From positions 1,736,001-1,800,000 of the forward strand of contig CBDFIW010000004.1 in the NCBI GenBank assembly GCA_965248255.1: a stretch of DNA of 64,000 nucleotides, written 5' to 3'. The notes under the pieces were generated by a model. The model saw nothing but the letters and a program-made list of their open reading frames with translations. It did not search any database and had not been told where the DNA came from. Numbering within the stretch: the stretch's first letter is position 1; each line of letters begins with the position of its first letter. This DNA comes from JAKZVK01 sp965248255 (GTDB taxonomy: Bacteria > Acidobacteriota > Terriglobia > Bryobacterales > UBA6623). The position numbers were made by a program, and so were the translations under genes. This document shows, in pieces, positions 42,150 through 50,049 of the stretch.

Positions 42150-43028
42150 ATGTTCCACACTCTTGAGCGAGTGTCGAACACAGCAAAGAAGATAACCGTC
42201 CTCATCTGCTGTGCGCTACTGCCCTTCATCGCCCTGTGCGGCTGCGGCGGATCGACCGACACTCAACCATCGTCAGCGGCCGCCTGTCCGCCGACGCATA
42301 CCGTCGCTGCAGTGATTGGTCTCAACTACCCGCAGCAGGACTGCGCGCAGGCGACCGTCGGGGCTGAGGGGCAGCTCGACGGCCTGCACTACCGTAAGGC
42401 CTGCCAGGCGGCAGATCCCGGAGCTGCTTTGCTGCCCAGCGTCGCGACGGCGCGAGTCACCGATTGCCGAACCACCGACGGCCGGGGCGTCTTCGTGGAT
42501 GTCGAGGTCTGCTGTCCTGAAGCGGTCGAGCAAAAGCTTGAGCCGGAGAGCGTGGTGCGGTTCGAGGGGCCGAGGTGCCCGAGTTGGCGTACCCGCACGC
42601 GGGTGAACGAGCTGCACTACCCCGAAGCGGAAAGCTGCAACGCGGTCGTAGTCCGGGCCGAGGCGGAGTCGGGAAGCATGCATTACCGTAAAGCCTGCAA
42701 GGCCGCCGCCCCACGGGCGACTAGGCCGACCAGGGTGCTGGCGGCACGCGTGGTCGAGTGCCGCTCCGGCGGCGGCTCCACCGGCGTCAGTATCGACGTC
42801 GAACTGTGCTGCGAGGCGAAGGTATTCGAGGAAAGCGATTTTCTCGAGCTGGTCTGGCGGCATCCTCCGGAGAAGATCCGGGCGGCTCTGGGCGAGCCGC
42901 AGCAGATCAGCGAGCAGGTGCACGGCGTGCACTGGAGCTACACGGTCGATGTGGCTCGGGGGGATCGGGTCTTTCCAGGGGTCACTCTGGTCTTCGTCGA
43001 CGGCCGGGTCGATTCGTACTATTTCTGA
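42150..43028 (+). CDS. Lipoprotein with a duplicated six-cysteine domain
   Basis: 292 residues. Leader ending FIALCGCGG with a possible lipobox (C32 or C30). Two copies of one domain follow, about 46-122 and 143-221. Cysteines in copy 1 at 46, 65, 85, 106, 121, 122 and in copy 2 at 143, 163, 183, 204, 220, 221, with nearly the same spacing. Shared strings are LHYRKAC/MHYRKAC, ATARVTDC/AARVVEC and VDVEVCC/IDVELCC. Three disulfides per copy are likely. The C-terminal part (WRHPPEKIRAALGEPQQ ... YTVDVARGD) looks like an SmpA/BamE-type small domain. I do not recognise the cysteine domain; an envelope protein is inferred. Confidence 0.75.
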   Translation: MFHTLERVSNTAKKITVLICCALLPFIALCGCGGSTDTQPSSAAACPPTHTVAAVIGLNYPQQDCAQATVGAEGQLDGLHYRKACQAADPGAALLPSVATARVTDCRTTDGRGVFVDVEVCCPEAVEQKLEPESVVRFEGPRCPSWRTRTRVNELHYPEAESCNAVVVRAEAESGSMHYRKACKAAAPRATRPTRVLAARVVECRSGGGSTGVSIDVELCCEAKVFEESDFLELVWRHPPEKIRAALGEPQQISEQVHGVHWSYTVDVARGDRVFPGVTLVFVDGRVDSYYF

Positions 43029-43210
43029 GCCCCAACTCTACTCGCCGCGTCATCGATGCTGCCGGCGATGATCTTGAGAAGCAGATTGAGAGAGTCTATC
43101 TTTCCAAGGTGAACCAGCTGCCATCACTCGCAAAAGCCGAGGACGCGGCTGCGGTTCTCGGCAAGCTTACGAACGAGTGGCATTCATTGTGGCGGGCTTG
43201 GCGCGAAACG
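43029..43210 (+). pseudogene. Possible fragment of a helical protein
   Basis: A plus-strand stretch with coding character (STRRVIDAAGDDLEKQIERV, then YLSKVNQLPSLAKAEDAAAV and TNEWHSLWRAWRETL) but no start; it continues from a different frame of the lipoprotein gene and runs into the decarboxylase remnant. It could be the end of a lost gene. Weakly supported. Confidence 0.3.
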
Positions 43211-43802
43211 TTAATAGGTTGTCTTAGTGGTTCGGCTGGCTCTCTTTCCGTCCTTGATCTCTGCCACGGTCGCGGCCAGATCGCCCAAATACTCTGATAC
43301 GACGCCCAGGGGGTTTGGGGTCAACAGCAGGTGGATTCCAGGAGGTTCTGTACAGCGATTGGTGACCCACCCAAGCTCGTCCAATCCTTCTGCCACTGAG
43401 AAGATGTCGAAGCCATGAGACCCGAAGGTAAAAAGCCCCAGCTCGGGTTCGCCGAAAATCTCCAGGCCATCGATAGAGTTGATTCCCTCGATGAGCAGGG
43501 CTTGGGCCTGCAGGATGTCGTGGGCCAGACGAAGATAGCCCTCTTCCCCTAGATAGTGCAAGACCGCCCAGGCGCACGCCACCGGTCCACCGGAACGGGT
43601 GCCGGTAAACGTCCTCGTCAGATAGCGCCCACGGGGCCAGTCGTCGAAGCCAAAAGCACTGTAACGGAAACGAGCTTCGTCGCGGAACAGCACCATCGAA
43701 GCGCCTTTACCGACGTACCCATGTTTGCGGAGGTCCGTGGACAGGGAGCATACGCCTGGAACCGTAAGGTCGAAGTCGGGTAGAGGGTTGCCGAGCCAAA
43801 CC
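43211..43802 (-). pseudogene. PLP decarboxylase remnant, truncated copy of 48644-49885
   Basis: About 196 codons equal to the C-terminal part of the intact gene at 48644: LGNPLPDFDLTVPGVCSLST, HGYVGKGASMVLFRDEARFR, TGTRSGGPVACAWAVLHYLG, and the same ending KTTY. Most positions are identical. Everything before LGxPLPDFDL is missing, and the PLP lysine is in the kept part (LRKHGY). It is inverted relative to the intact copy, and the two flank the polysaccharide genes. Confidence 0.85.
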
Positions 43803-44146
43803 TGATGGCGGGCCTGCCTGTTGGTTCATTCCACAACACTTACCCCACCCGATCCCTTCAACCCGACCACCTCACCATACCCCAGAACTCGGAGTCGGCC
43901 CAGGCCCCTGCCGTGCCGCGCGCGTGAGCAAGCGCTGCCCCGCCTCATCAATCACCAACGACGAAACGAGGCCATTTTCGCCCAAGCGCTCTCGAATCAC
44001 CGACTTCGGAGTCGGTTCCGGGGCGTTACAGACCCATGCCGAGTTCGCCGATAGAAGATGTGCCGGGCGTAGCCTGAGCACGGCGAGCAAGCGCAACGAA
44101 GTCATGGCGGTCTTTATGGCCTGCTTCGTCCGTCAGGTGGGGAGAA
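43803..44146. other. Intergenic region between the decarboxylase remnant and the glycosyltransferase
   Basis: About 340 bases. It ends in the MITE half-copy at 44075-44153. A minus-strand frame of 77 codons is open here but has no recognisable domain. Confidence 0.35.
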
Positions 44147-44153
44147 ATGCAGG
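44075..44153. repeat. MITE-like repeat, half copy
   Basis: GAGCACGGCGAGCAAGCGCA, ACGAAGTCATGG, GCTTCGTCCGTCAGGTGG and GGAGAAATGCAGG match the right half of the unit at 54254-54426. The end GGGGAGAAATGCAGG supplies a ribosome site and the ATG (44147) of the glycosyltransferase. Confidence 0.6.
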
Positions 44154-45372
44154 CCAACCCTTCGAGCGGCAAAGCATTGTCCGCGAACGCAGGCAGCCGC
44201 CCGATCCGCGTCCTGAACGTGTTGGGCTCCATGAACCGCGGCGGCGTCGAGACCTGGCTGATGCAAATCCTGCGCCACGTCGACCGGGAGCGGTTCCGCC
44301 TCGATTTCCTGTTGCATACCGAGCACCCTTGCGACTACGACGATGAGATCCGCTCGCTTGGGTCGGAGATCATCCCTTGCCTTTACCCGAAACGCCCTTG
44401 GAGCTACGCGCGCAACTTCGGCCGGGCGCTGGCTCGGCACGGGCCCTATGACGTCGTGCACAGCCACGTGGACGCCTTCAACGGCTTCGTCATGCGCCTC
44501 GCCCACCGTGCCGGCGGCCCGTGCGCATCGCCCACAGCCACAGCAACACCAGCGCGAAACGGGCTGCGGCGGGCATGCTTCGCCGCGGCTACCTGGCACT
44601 CACCGGCCATGCCATGCGCCGCTTTGCCACGCACAGCCTCGCGGCCAGTCGTCAGGCCGCCCGGGCCCTCTTCGGCGCCGACTGGGAAAGCCGGCCCGCG
44701 GTCGACCTTCTCTACTACGGCCGTGACCTGGAGCCCTTCCGCGCACCGGTGGATCGGACGGCGATTCGCGAAAGCCTGGGAATTGGGCCGGGTGACACGG
44801 TCATAGGCCACGTAGGCCGCTTCCGTGAGCCTAAGAACCACGACTTCTTGGTCGACGTCGCGGCCGAAGTGGTGAAGCAACAGCCGGCGGTCCGTTTTCT
44901 GCTCGTGGGCGACGGCCCGCTACGTCCTTCAGTCGAGCAGAAAGTCACGGCCATGGGCCTAGCGGACCGATTTGTCTTTGCGGGACTCCGCTCCGACGTC
45001 GCGCAACTCATGCTCGGCGCGATCGACGTTCTTTTGTTCCCGTCCCTGTGGGAGGGCCGGCCGATGACGACGATTGAGTCGCAAGCCGGCGGCTTGCCCT
45101 GTGTTGCCTCACGCGCGGTCCCCGAAGAGTCCGTCGTGGCGCCCGGACTCATCCGCCGGCTCGATCTCGAGGAACCCGCGGCCGTGTGGGCTCAGGTGGT
45201 TCTCGATGTTGCCCTCCGCCGCCACGCGATCTCGCAACCCGAGGCTCTAGCTCTCGTTGAAAATAGCCGATTCAACGTTGGTAGCAGCGTGACCGCCCTC
45301 GAGCGGATCTATCTCGAAACCACGGGATCGGCGCGGCGAAAGGACCTTCAACTTGCTTACCAAGCCGGCTAA
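44147..45372 (+). pseudogene. Family GT4-like glycosyltransferase, one-base frameshift
   Basis: The first frame (ATG 44147) gives PIRVLNVLGSMNRGGVETWL, MQILRHVDRERFRLDFLLHT and VVHSHVDAFNGFVMRLAHRA, the N-terminal Rossmann domain of GT4 enzymes. Near 44514-44521 one base is missing; the next frame resumes at VRIAHSHSNTSAKRAAAGML and carries the donor domain VIGHVGRFREPKNHDFLVDV, FLLVGDGPLRPSVEQKVTAM and LFPSLWEGRPMTTIESQAGG (the E-x7-E region). Together about 408 residues, the normal length. It would transfer a sugar from a nucleotide donor in polysaccharide synthesis. It overlaps the epimerase by 20 bases. The break may be an assembly error. Confidence 0.8.
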
Positions 45373-46390
45373 ACCACAGACCTACCTCGTCACCGGCGGG
45401 GCCGGCTTCATCGGTTCCCACCTGATCGAGTCCCTGCTGGCCGAGGGACATCGTGTGCTGGCCATCGACGATCTCTCCACGGGACGCACCGAAAACCTAG
45501 CGGCCGTCGAGGCCCACCCCAACTTCCACTTCGCGCGCGCTCCCATCACGGACGCCCTCGTGCTCGACCGCCTGGCCTCGCAAGCCGACGCCATCGTTCA
45601 CCTGGCCGCGGCGGTCGGCGTGAAGCTCATCGTCGAGCATCCGGTACACACGATCGAGACAAACGTCAACGGTACCGACCACGTCTTGCGCGCCGCCTTG
45701 CGCTACAACTGCCGCGTCCTGGTCGCGAGCACGTCAGAGGTTTACGGAAAGGGCAGCAAGATTCCTTTTTCCGAAGACGACGACGTGCTTCTCGGCGCGA
45801 CTCTCAAGAGCCGCTGGTCCTACGCCGCCAGCAAGATGGTCGACGAGTTCCTGGCCTTGGCCTACCACCGCGAATTCGGGTTGGCGACCACGGTTTTTCG
45901 CCTCTTCAACACGGTAGGCGCGCGCCAGAGCGGCCGCTACGGAATGGTGGTGCCGCGTCTTGTCGCTCAAGCCTTGGCCGGCGAGCCGATCACGGTATAT
46001 GGCGACGGAACCCAAAGCCGCTGCTTCTGCGATGTACGCGACGTCGTCGAAGCCATCATCGGCTTGTCACGGCACGCCGAGGCAACCGGCAAGGTATTCA
46101 ACATCGGCGGGACCGAGGAAGTCTCGATTCGTCAACTCGCCGAACGAATCCGGCCGAACACCGGCGGCGCCTCGCCTATCGTTTCGGTGCCCTACGAGGA
46201 GGCCTACGCTCCCGGCTTCGAGGACATGATGCGCCGCGTGCCCGATACTTCGAGAATCCGGGCTCTTCTCGGTTGGAGGCCTGTACGCACCCTGGATGAC
46301 ATCTTGGCGAGTGTGATCACCCAGCACAAGAGACGTCGGGATACGCACTTGGTGGCGCAGGATACTACGCGCTACAGGCGAACGATATGA
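45353..46390 (+). CDS. NAD-dependent sugar-nucleotide epimerase/dehydratase
   Basis: 345 residues, TTG start overlapping the end of the glycosyltransferase. Extended SDR: nucleotide site VTGGAGFIGSHL (GGAGFIG at 15-21), Asp in AIDDLSTGR, the active Ser in VASTSEVYGK, and YxxxK as Y157-AAS-K161. Closest in pattern to UDP-glucuronate decarboxylase/GalE-like enzymes (FNTVGARQSGRYGMVVPRLV, YGDGTQSRCFCDVRDVVEAI). With the dehydrogenase at 46372 it could act in UDP-uronic acid or pentose supply for a surface glycan. The last 19 bases overlap the converging dehydrogenase gene. Confidence 0.85.
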   Translation: MLTKPAKPQTYLVTGGAGFIGSHLIESLLAEGHRVLAIDDLSTGRTENLAAVEAHPNFHFARAPITDALVLDRLASQADAIVHLAAAVGVKLIVEHPVHTIETNVNGTDHVLRAALRYNCRVLVASTSEVYGKGSKIPFSEDDDVLLGATLKSRWSYAASKMVDEFLALAYHREFGLATTVFRLFNTVGARQSGRYGMVVPRLVAQALAGEPITVYGDGTQSRCFCDVRDVVEAIIGLSRHAEATGKVFNIGGTEEVSIRQLAERIRPNTGGASPIVSVPYEEAYAPGFEDMMRRVPDTSRIRALLGWRPVRTLDDILASVITQHKRRRDTHLVAQDTTRYRRTI

Positions 46391-47706
46391 TTGTCCGGCA
46401 GGCCGCGGAGCCGGTTGCGGGTGTCGACGATCAGACTCGCCGCGCGAACCAAGCCCGGGTAGTCCATCTCCGAATGGTCGGTCACGATCACGACACAGTC
46501 GGCCCGCGGAGCTCCGCTCTCGATCGCCTCGTGGCAAAGGGTCTTCTCCCCAAGCGGCAACTCAGCGACGAACGGATCGGAGTAGCCAAGCTCCGCACCC
46601 CGCTCAGCCAGGAGCCCCATGATGTCGACGGCCGGCGACTCCCGCACGTCCCCCACATCCCCCTTGTACGCAACTCCCACGATGTGGACACGCGAGCCCT
46701 TGACCGGCTTGCCGCGCTCGTTGAGGGCCTGCTGCACCTTGTCGACAACGTAAGCCGGCATCAACCCGTTAATCTGTGCCGCCAGCTCAATGAACCGCGA
46801 GTCGTGGCCCACCTGCTTCGTCTTCCACGAGAGGTAGAAGGGATCGACCGGGATGCAGTGCCCCCCCAGTCCCGGCCCTGGATAAAACGGCATGAAACCG
46901 AACGGCTTCGTCGCTGCCGCCTCGATCACTTCCCACACATCGATCTTCATGCGGTCACACATCAGGGCCATCTCATTAGCGAGCCCGATGTTGATCATCC
47001 GAAACGTGTTCTCGAGCAGCTTGACCATCTCCGCCACGCGGCTTGAACTCACCGGCACGGCGCGCTGCATCACTTGCGCGTAGAAGAGCTTGCCCATCTC
47101 GGTGCAGCGGCGGGTCACGCCGCCGATCACCTTGGGGATGTTGCTCGTATTGAAGTGCGGATTACCGGGGTCGACGCGCTCGGGCGAGAAGCACAGGAAG
47201 AAGTCCTGGCCTGCCTTGAGCCCCGATTCCTGCAGCATCGGCAGAATCAGCTCGTCGGTTGTGCCCGGGTAGGTCGTTGATTCGAGAATGATCAGCATCC
47301 CCGGATGCAGGCTTCGTTGCAACGCCTTCGCGGCGGAAATCACGTAGCTCATATCCGGATCTTTGGTCTTGCGCAAAGGGGTGGGCACGCAGACACTGAC
47401 GCAGTCGCACTCGGCCAGTACCGTATCGTTCACCGAGGCCTTCAGCTTGCCGGCCTCCGCTGCCTCGCGAAGCGCCGCCGACTCGACATCGCCGATGTAG
47501 GAGACCCCTCGGGCGATCCGGCTGACCCTCTCCGGATCTCGATCGATGCCGTGCACGCTGAAACCAGCCTGCACCAGCTCCAACGCCAGCGGCAGCCCTA
47601 CGTAACCCAAGCCGATGATCCCGACACGTGCCTCGCGCGCACGAATCTTGAGCTGCAACTCCTCTTCGAGCGAACGCAGCGTCATCATTCGAGAAGCAGT
47701 TTGCAT
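46372..47706 (-). CDS. UDP-sugar (UDP-GlcNAc/ManNAc type) 6-dehydrogenase
   Basis: 444 residues from ATG 47706; the frame also has an earlier ATG at 47742. NAD site VGIIGLGYVGLPLA (GLGYVG at 32-37), ESTTYPGTTDELILP, central helices KLLENTFRMINIGLANEMAL, and the catalytic Cys in GPGLGGHCIPVDPFYLSW (C284). The C-terminal domain has VHIVGVAYKGDVGDVRESPA. WbpA/WecC-type members oxidise C6 of a UDP-HexNAc to the uronic acid with 2 NAD. Convergent with the epimerase gene; the overlap is 19 bases. Confidence 0.88.
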   Translation of the reverse strand: MQTASRMMTLRSLEEELQLKIRAREARVGIIGLGYVGLPLALELVQAGFSVHGIDRDPERVSRIARGVSYIGDVESAALREAAEAGKLKASVNDTVLAECDCVSVCVPTPLRKTKDPDMSYVISAAKALQRSLHPGMLIILESTTYPGTTDELILPMLQESGLKAGQDFFLCFSPERVDPGNPHFNTSNIPKVIGGVTRRCTEMGKLFYAQVMQRAVPVSSSRVAEMVKLLENTFRMINIGLANEMALMCDRMKIDVWEVIEAAATKPFGFMPFYPGPGLGGHCIPVDPFYLSWKTKQVGHDSRFIELAAQINGLMPAYVVDKVQQALNERGKPVKGSRVHIVGVAYKGDVGDVRESPAVDIMGLLAERGAELGYSDPFVAELPLGEKTLCHEAIESGAPRADCVVIVTDHSEMDYPGLVRAASLIVDTRNRLRGLPDNHIVRL

Positions 47707-47982
47707 CGGGCGTTCTCTCCCGGACCTCGAGGGCAGGGACAACCGCGCGTCACCCGCCGCAGCAGGTGTGGGCGAGACTCTCGCGGCTATCAGGGATTAG
47801 ATCGTTCGATGCGGCGACTTACTGTAGTTAAGGGCCGCGTCTGTCCTCTGTTTTTGAGACGGGCGGGCGGTTTGGTGTTCATACGTTTCCGAAAACGCGT
47901 ATTGACGTTCGCCCTGATAGCAGTGCTCGGCGGTCTTCCCGGAAGTGTACCTTGTACAATTGATTAAGTAGCAAGCCAGGTC

Positions 47983-48501
47983 ATGCTTACAATCGGAGTC
48001 ATGCGGTGGTTGGCTATTGTCTTTCTTCTCTTCTCGGCGCAGAGCAGTGCGCTAGGAGCCGCCCACGAACGACGGGACCTCAAGTGGGGCGAACTGGAGC
48101 GGGTGCTCGGGGGGCGGAGAGTAGCAATGGTTCTTCCCGATGGAACGAATATCGAAGGGCGAGTTCTCGCGTTTAGCTCGGCGGCCCTCGTCATCGATGT
48201 TAAGAAAACATCGAACCGCCAGACCTATCCGAAAGGTCAGATTTCGATCCCACGCTCCTCAGTATCGGTACTTCAGTTCACCCAAATACGCGGGCGCTGG
48301 AGGGCGATCGGAACAGCCATTGGGGCAGGTGCAAGTGCTGTGGTCGGTACCCTCGTCTATACTCGGTTCAACAACGAAGCCAATCCTGAGTCTGGAGCCG
48401 CGCTTGCGGCTGGCATTGTAGCCGGCGGTGCCGCTGCCGGTTACTTCGCAGGGCGAGGAGCCGACCGTAACGTCACCGTCATCACTATCGTCCCTGATTG
48501 A
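47983..48501 (+). CDS. Exported protein with glycine-zipper-like segment
   Basis: 172 residues from ATG 47983 (a second in-frame ATG at 48001 starts the leader more tightly: MRWLAIVFLLFSAQSSALGA). The mature part has a small beta segment (VAMVLPDGTNIEGRVLAFSS, ALVIDVKKTSNRQTYPKGQI, an LSm-like look) and a C-terminal hydrophobic Gly/Ala stretch (AIGTAIGAGASAVVGTLVYT and AALAAGIVAGGAAAGYFAG). Likely envelope-associated; function unknown. Transcribed alone. Confidence 0.6.
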   Translation: MLTIGVMRWLAIVFLLFSAQSSALGAAHERRDLKWGELERVLGGRRVAMVLPDGTNIEGRVLAFSSAALVIDVKKTSNRQTYPKGQISIPRSSVSVLQFTQIRGRWRAIGTAIGAGASAVVGTLVYTRFNNEANPESGAALAAGIVAGGAAAGYFAGRGADRNVTVITIVPD

Positions 48502-48630
48502 GATTCGCTTCACTGAGTCAAGGGTGCTACTACGATCGAGGTGAACTTCCAGCTACGATCGGCGTCGGTACGCCGGCGAGATGCTCGCCCGTTTCGATGA
48601 TTCGATCTCAAGCTTGCACAATCAAAGTAG

Positions 48631-48635
48631 GGAGG
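48631..48635 (+). promoter_or_regulatory. Ribosome binding site that selects a TTG start
   Basis: GGAGG lies 8 bases before TTG 48644. It decides for this start over the open frame that extends to an ATG at 48581, which has no such site. Confidence 0.55.
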
Positions 48636-48643
48636 CTTTAGCA

Positions 48644-49885
48644 TTGCGAACGAGAATACCGAAAGGTGGTCTCACCTGGCATGAGATTCAGGGCGGGCTG
48701 ACGGATGCGCGACGAGGCGCCGCGGATTGGAGAAGGGGCCGGCTCTCGGGCATGGTGTACCATGCCGGCGACGACGTCCTGCAGGTCGCGATGGACGCTT
48801 ATGCCATGTTCTTCTCTGAGAACATGGTCGTGCCCGAGGCCTTTCCTGGTTTGGCTCGCCTTGAAACTGAGGTCATTGATATGGCCGCCCAACTGCTTGG
48901 AGGCGGGCAGGCGGCCAGGGGGGTCATGACGTCCGGCGGGACGGAAAGCATCTTCTTGGCAGTCAAATCGGCCCGGGAGTGGGCCAAAGAGCACAGGTCA
49001 ATCGAGGGAACTCCGGAGATCGTGGTTGCGCGCAGCGCCCATCCCACCTTTAACAAGGCAGCTCATTTCTTGGGTCTCAAGGTGAACAGGATCCCCCTGG
49101 GCCTGAATTACCGGGCCGACGTGCAAGCCATGGAAGGCGCCCTGACACGCAACACCATCATGCTCGTCGGGTCGGCGCCCGGCTATCCTCACGGCAAGAT
49201 CGATCCGATCCGTGAGCTGGGGGGACTGGCACAGACCCGAGACCTTTGGCTTCACGTGGATGCTTGTGTCGGGGGATTCCTCGCTCCCTTCGTCAGGAAG
49301 CTCGGCAAGCCTTTACCGGACTTCGACCTTACGGTGCCAGGCGTATGCTCCATGTCGGCGGATCTCCATAAGCATGGGTACACCGGCAAAGGCGCTTCGA
49401 TCGTCCTGTTCCGCGACGAAGCTCGTTTCAAATACAGTGCTTTCGACTTCGACGACTGGCCCCGTGGGCGCTATCTGACAAGGACGTTTACCGGCACCCG
49501 TTCCGGTGGACCGGTGGCCTGCGCCTGGGCGGTCTTGCACTATCTTGGGGAAGAGGGCTATCTTCGCCTGGCCCGCGACATCTTGCAGGCCCAAGACCTG
49601 CTCATCGAGGGCATCAACTCTATCGATGGCCTGGAGATTTTCGGCGAACCCGAGCTGGGGCTTTTTACCTTCGGATCCCACGGCTTCGACATCTTCGCCG
49701 TAGCAGACGCATTGGACGACCTTGGGTGGGTCACCAATCGTTGTACCGAACCTCCTGGTATTCATCTGCTATTGACCCCAAACCACCTGGGTGTCGTGTC
49801 AGAGTATTTGAGCGATCTGGCCGCCAGTGTGGCAGAGGTCAAGGACGGGAAGAGAACCGGCGGAACCACCAAGACAACCTACTAG
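48644..49885 (+). CDS. PLP-dependent decarboxylase, sphingosine-1-phosphate-lyase-like
   Basis: 413 residues from TTG 48644. Group II decarboxylase/S1P-lyase fold: YHAGDDVLQVAMDAYAMFF, MTSGGTESIFLAVKSAREWA, SAHPTFNKAAHFLGLKVNRI, WLHVDACVGGFLAPFVRKLG with the PLP-ring Asp, and SADLHKHGYTGKGASIVLF with the Schiff-base lysine K243. It probably cleaves or decarboxylates an amino- or phospho-substrate. A truncated inverted copy lies at 43211-43802. No operon partner is clear. Confidence 0.85.
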   Translation: MRTRIPKGGLTWHEIQGGLTDARRGAADWRRGRLSGMVYHAGDDVLQVAMDAYAMFFSENMVVPEAFPGLARLETEVIDMAAQLLGGGQAARGVMTSGGTESIFLAVKSAREWAKEHRSIEGTPEIVVARSAHPTFNKAAHFLGLKVNRIPLGLNYRADVQAMEGALTRNTIMLVGSAPGYPHGKIDPIRELGGLAQTRDLWLHVDACVGGFLAPFVRKLGKPLPDFDLTVPGVCSMSADLHKHGYTGKGASIVLFRDEARFKYSAFDFDDWPRGRYLTRTFTGTRSGGPVACAWAVLHYLGEEGYLRLARDILQAQDLLIEGINSIDGLEIFGEPELGLFTFGSHGFDIFAVADALDDLGWVTNRCTEPPGIHLLLTPNHLGVVSEYLSDLAASVAEVKDGKRTGGTTKTTY

Positions 49886-50049
49886 CGCTCGCTCCAATGT
49901 TCTCGACTTTCCAGCTTTTCCACCAGGCTGCGGACCGCCGCGCCGGGAGGATCGATTCAATCGGTATTGGACGACTCAGGCCGTTATAGAAGCTCCAAGG
50001 TGCTCATCGGCCAGTGCCACCCACCGTCAATCGCCAGGTTGACAGTACC

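Noticed and set aside
43990..44050. Stretch with CCGGGGCGTTACAGACCCATGCCGAG that slightly resembles an RNA gene
   Set aside because: No tRNA or 5S structure can be drawn; treated as intergenic.
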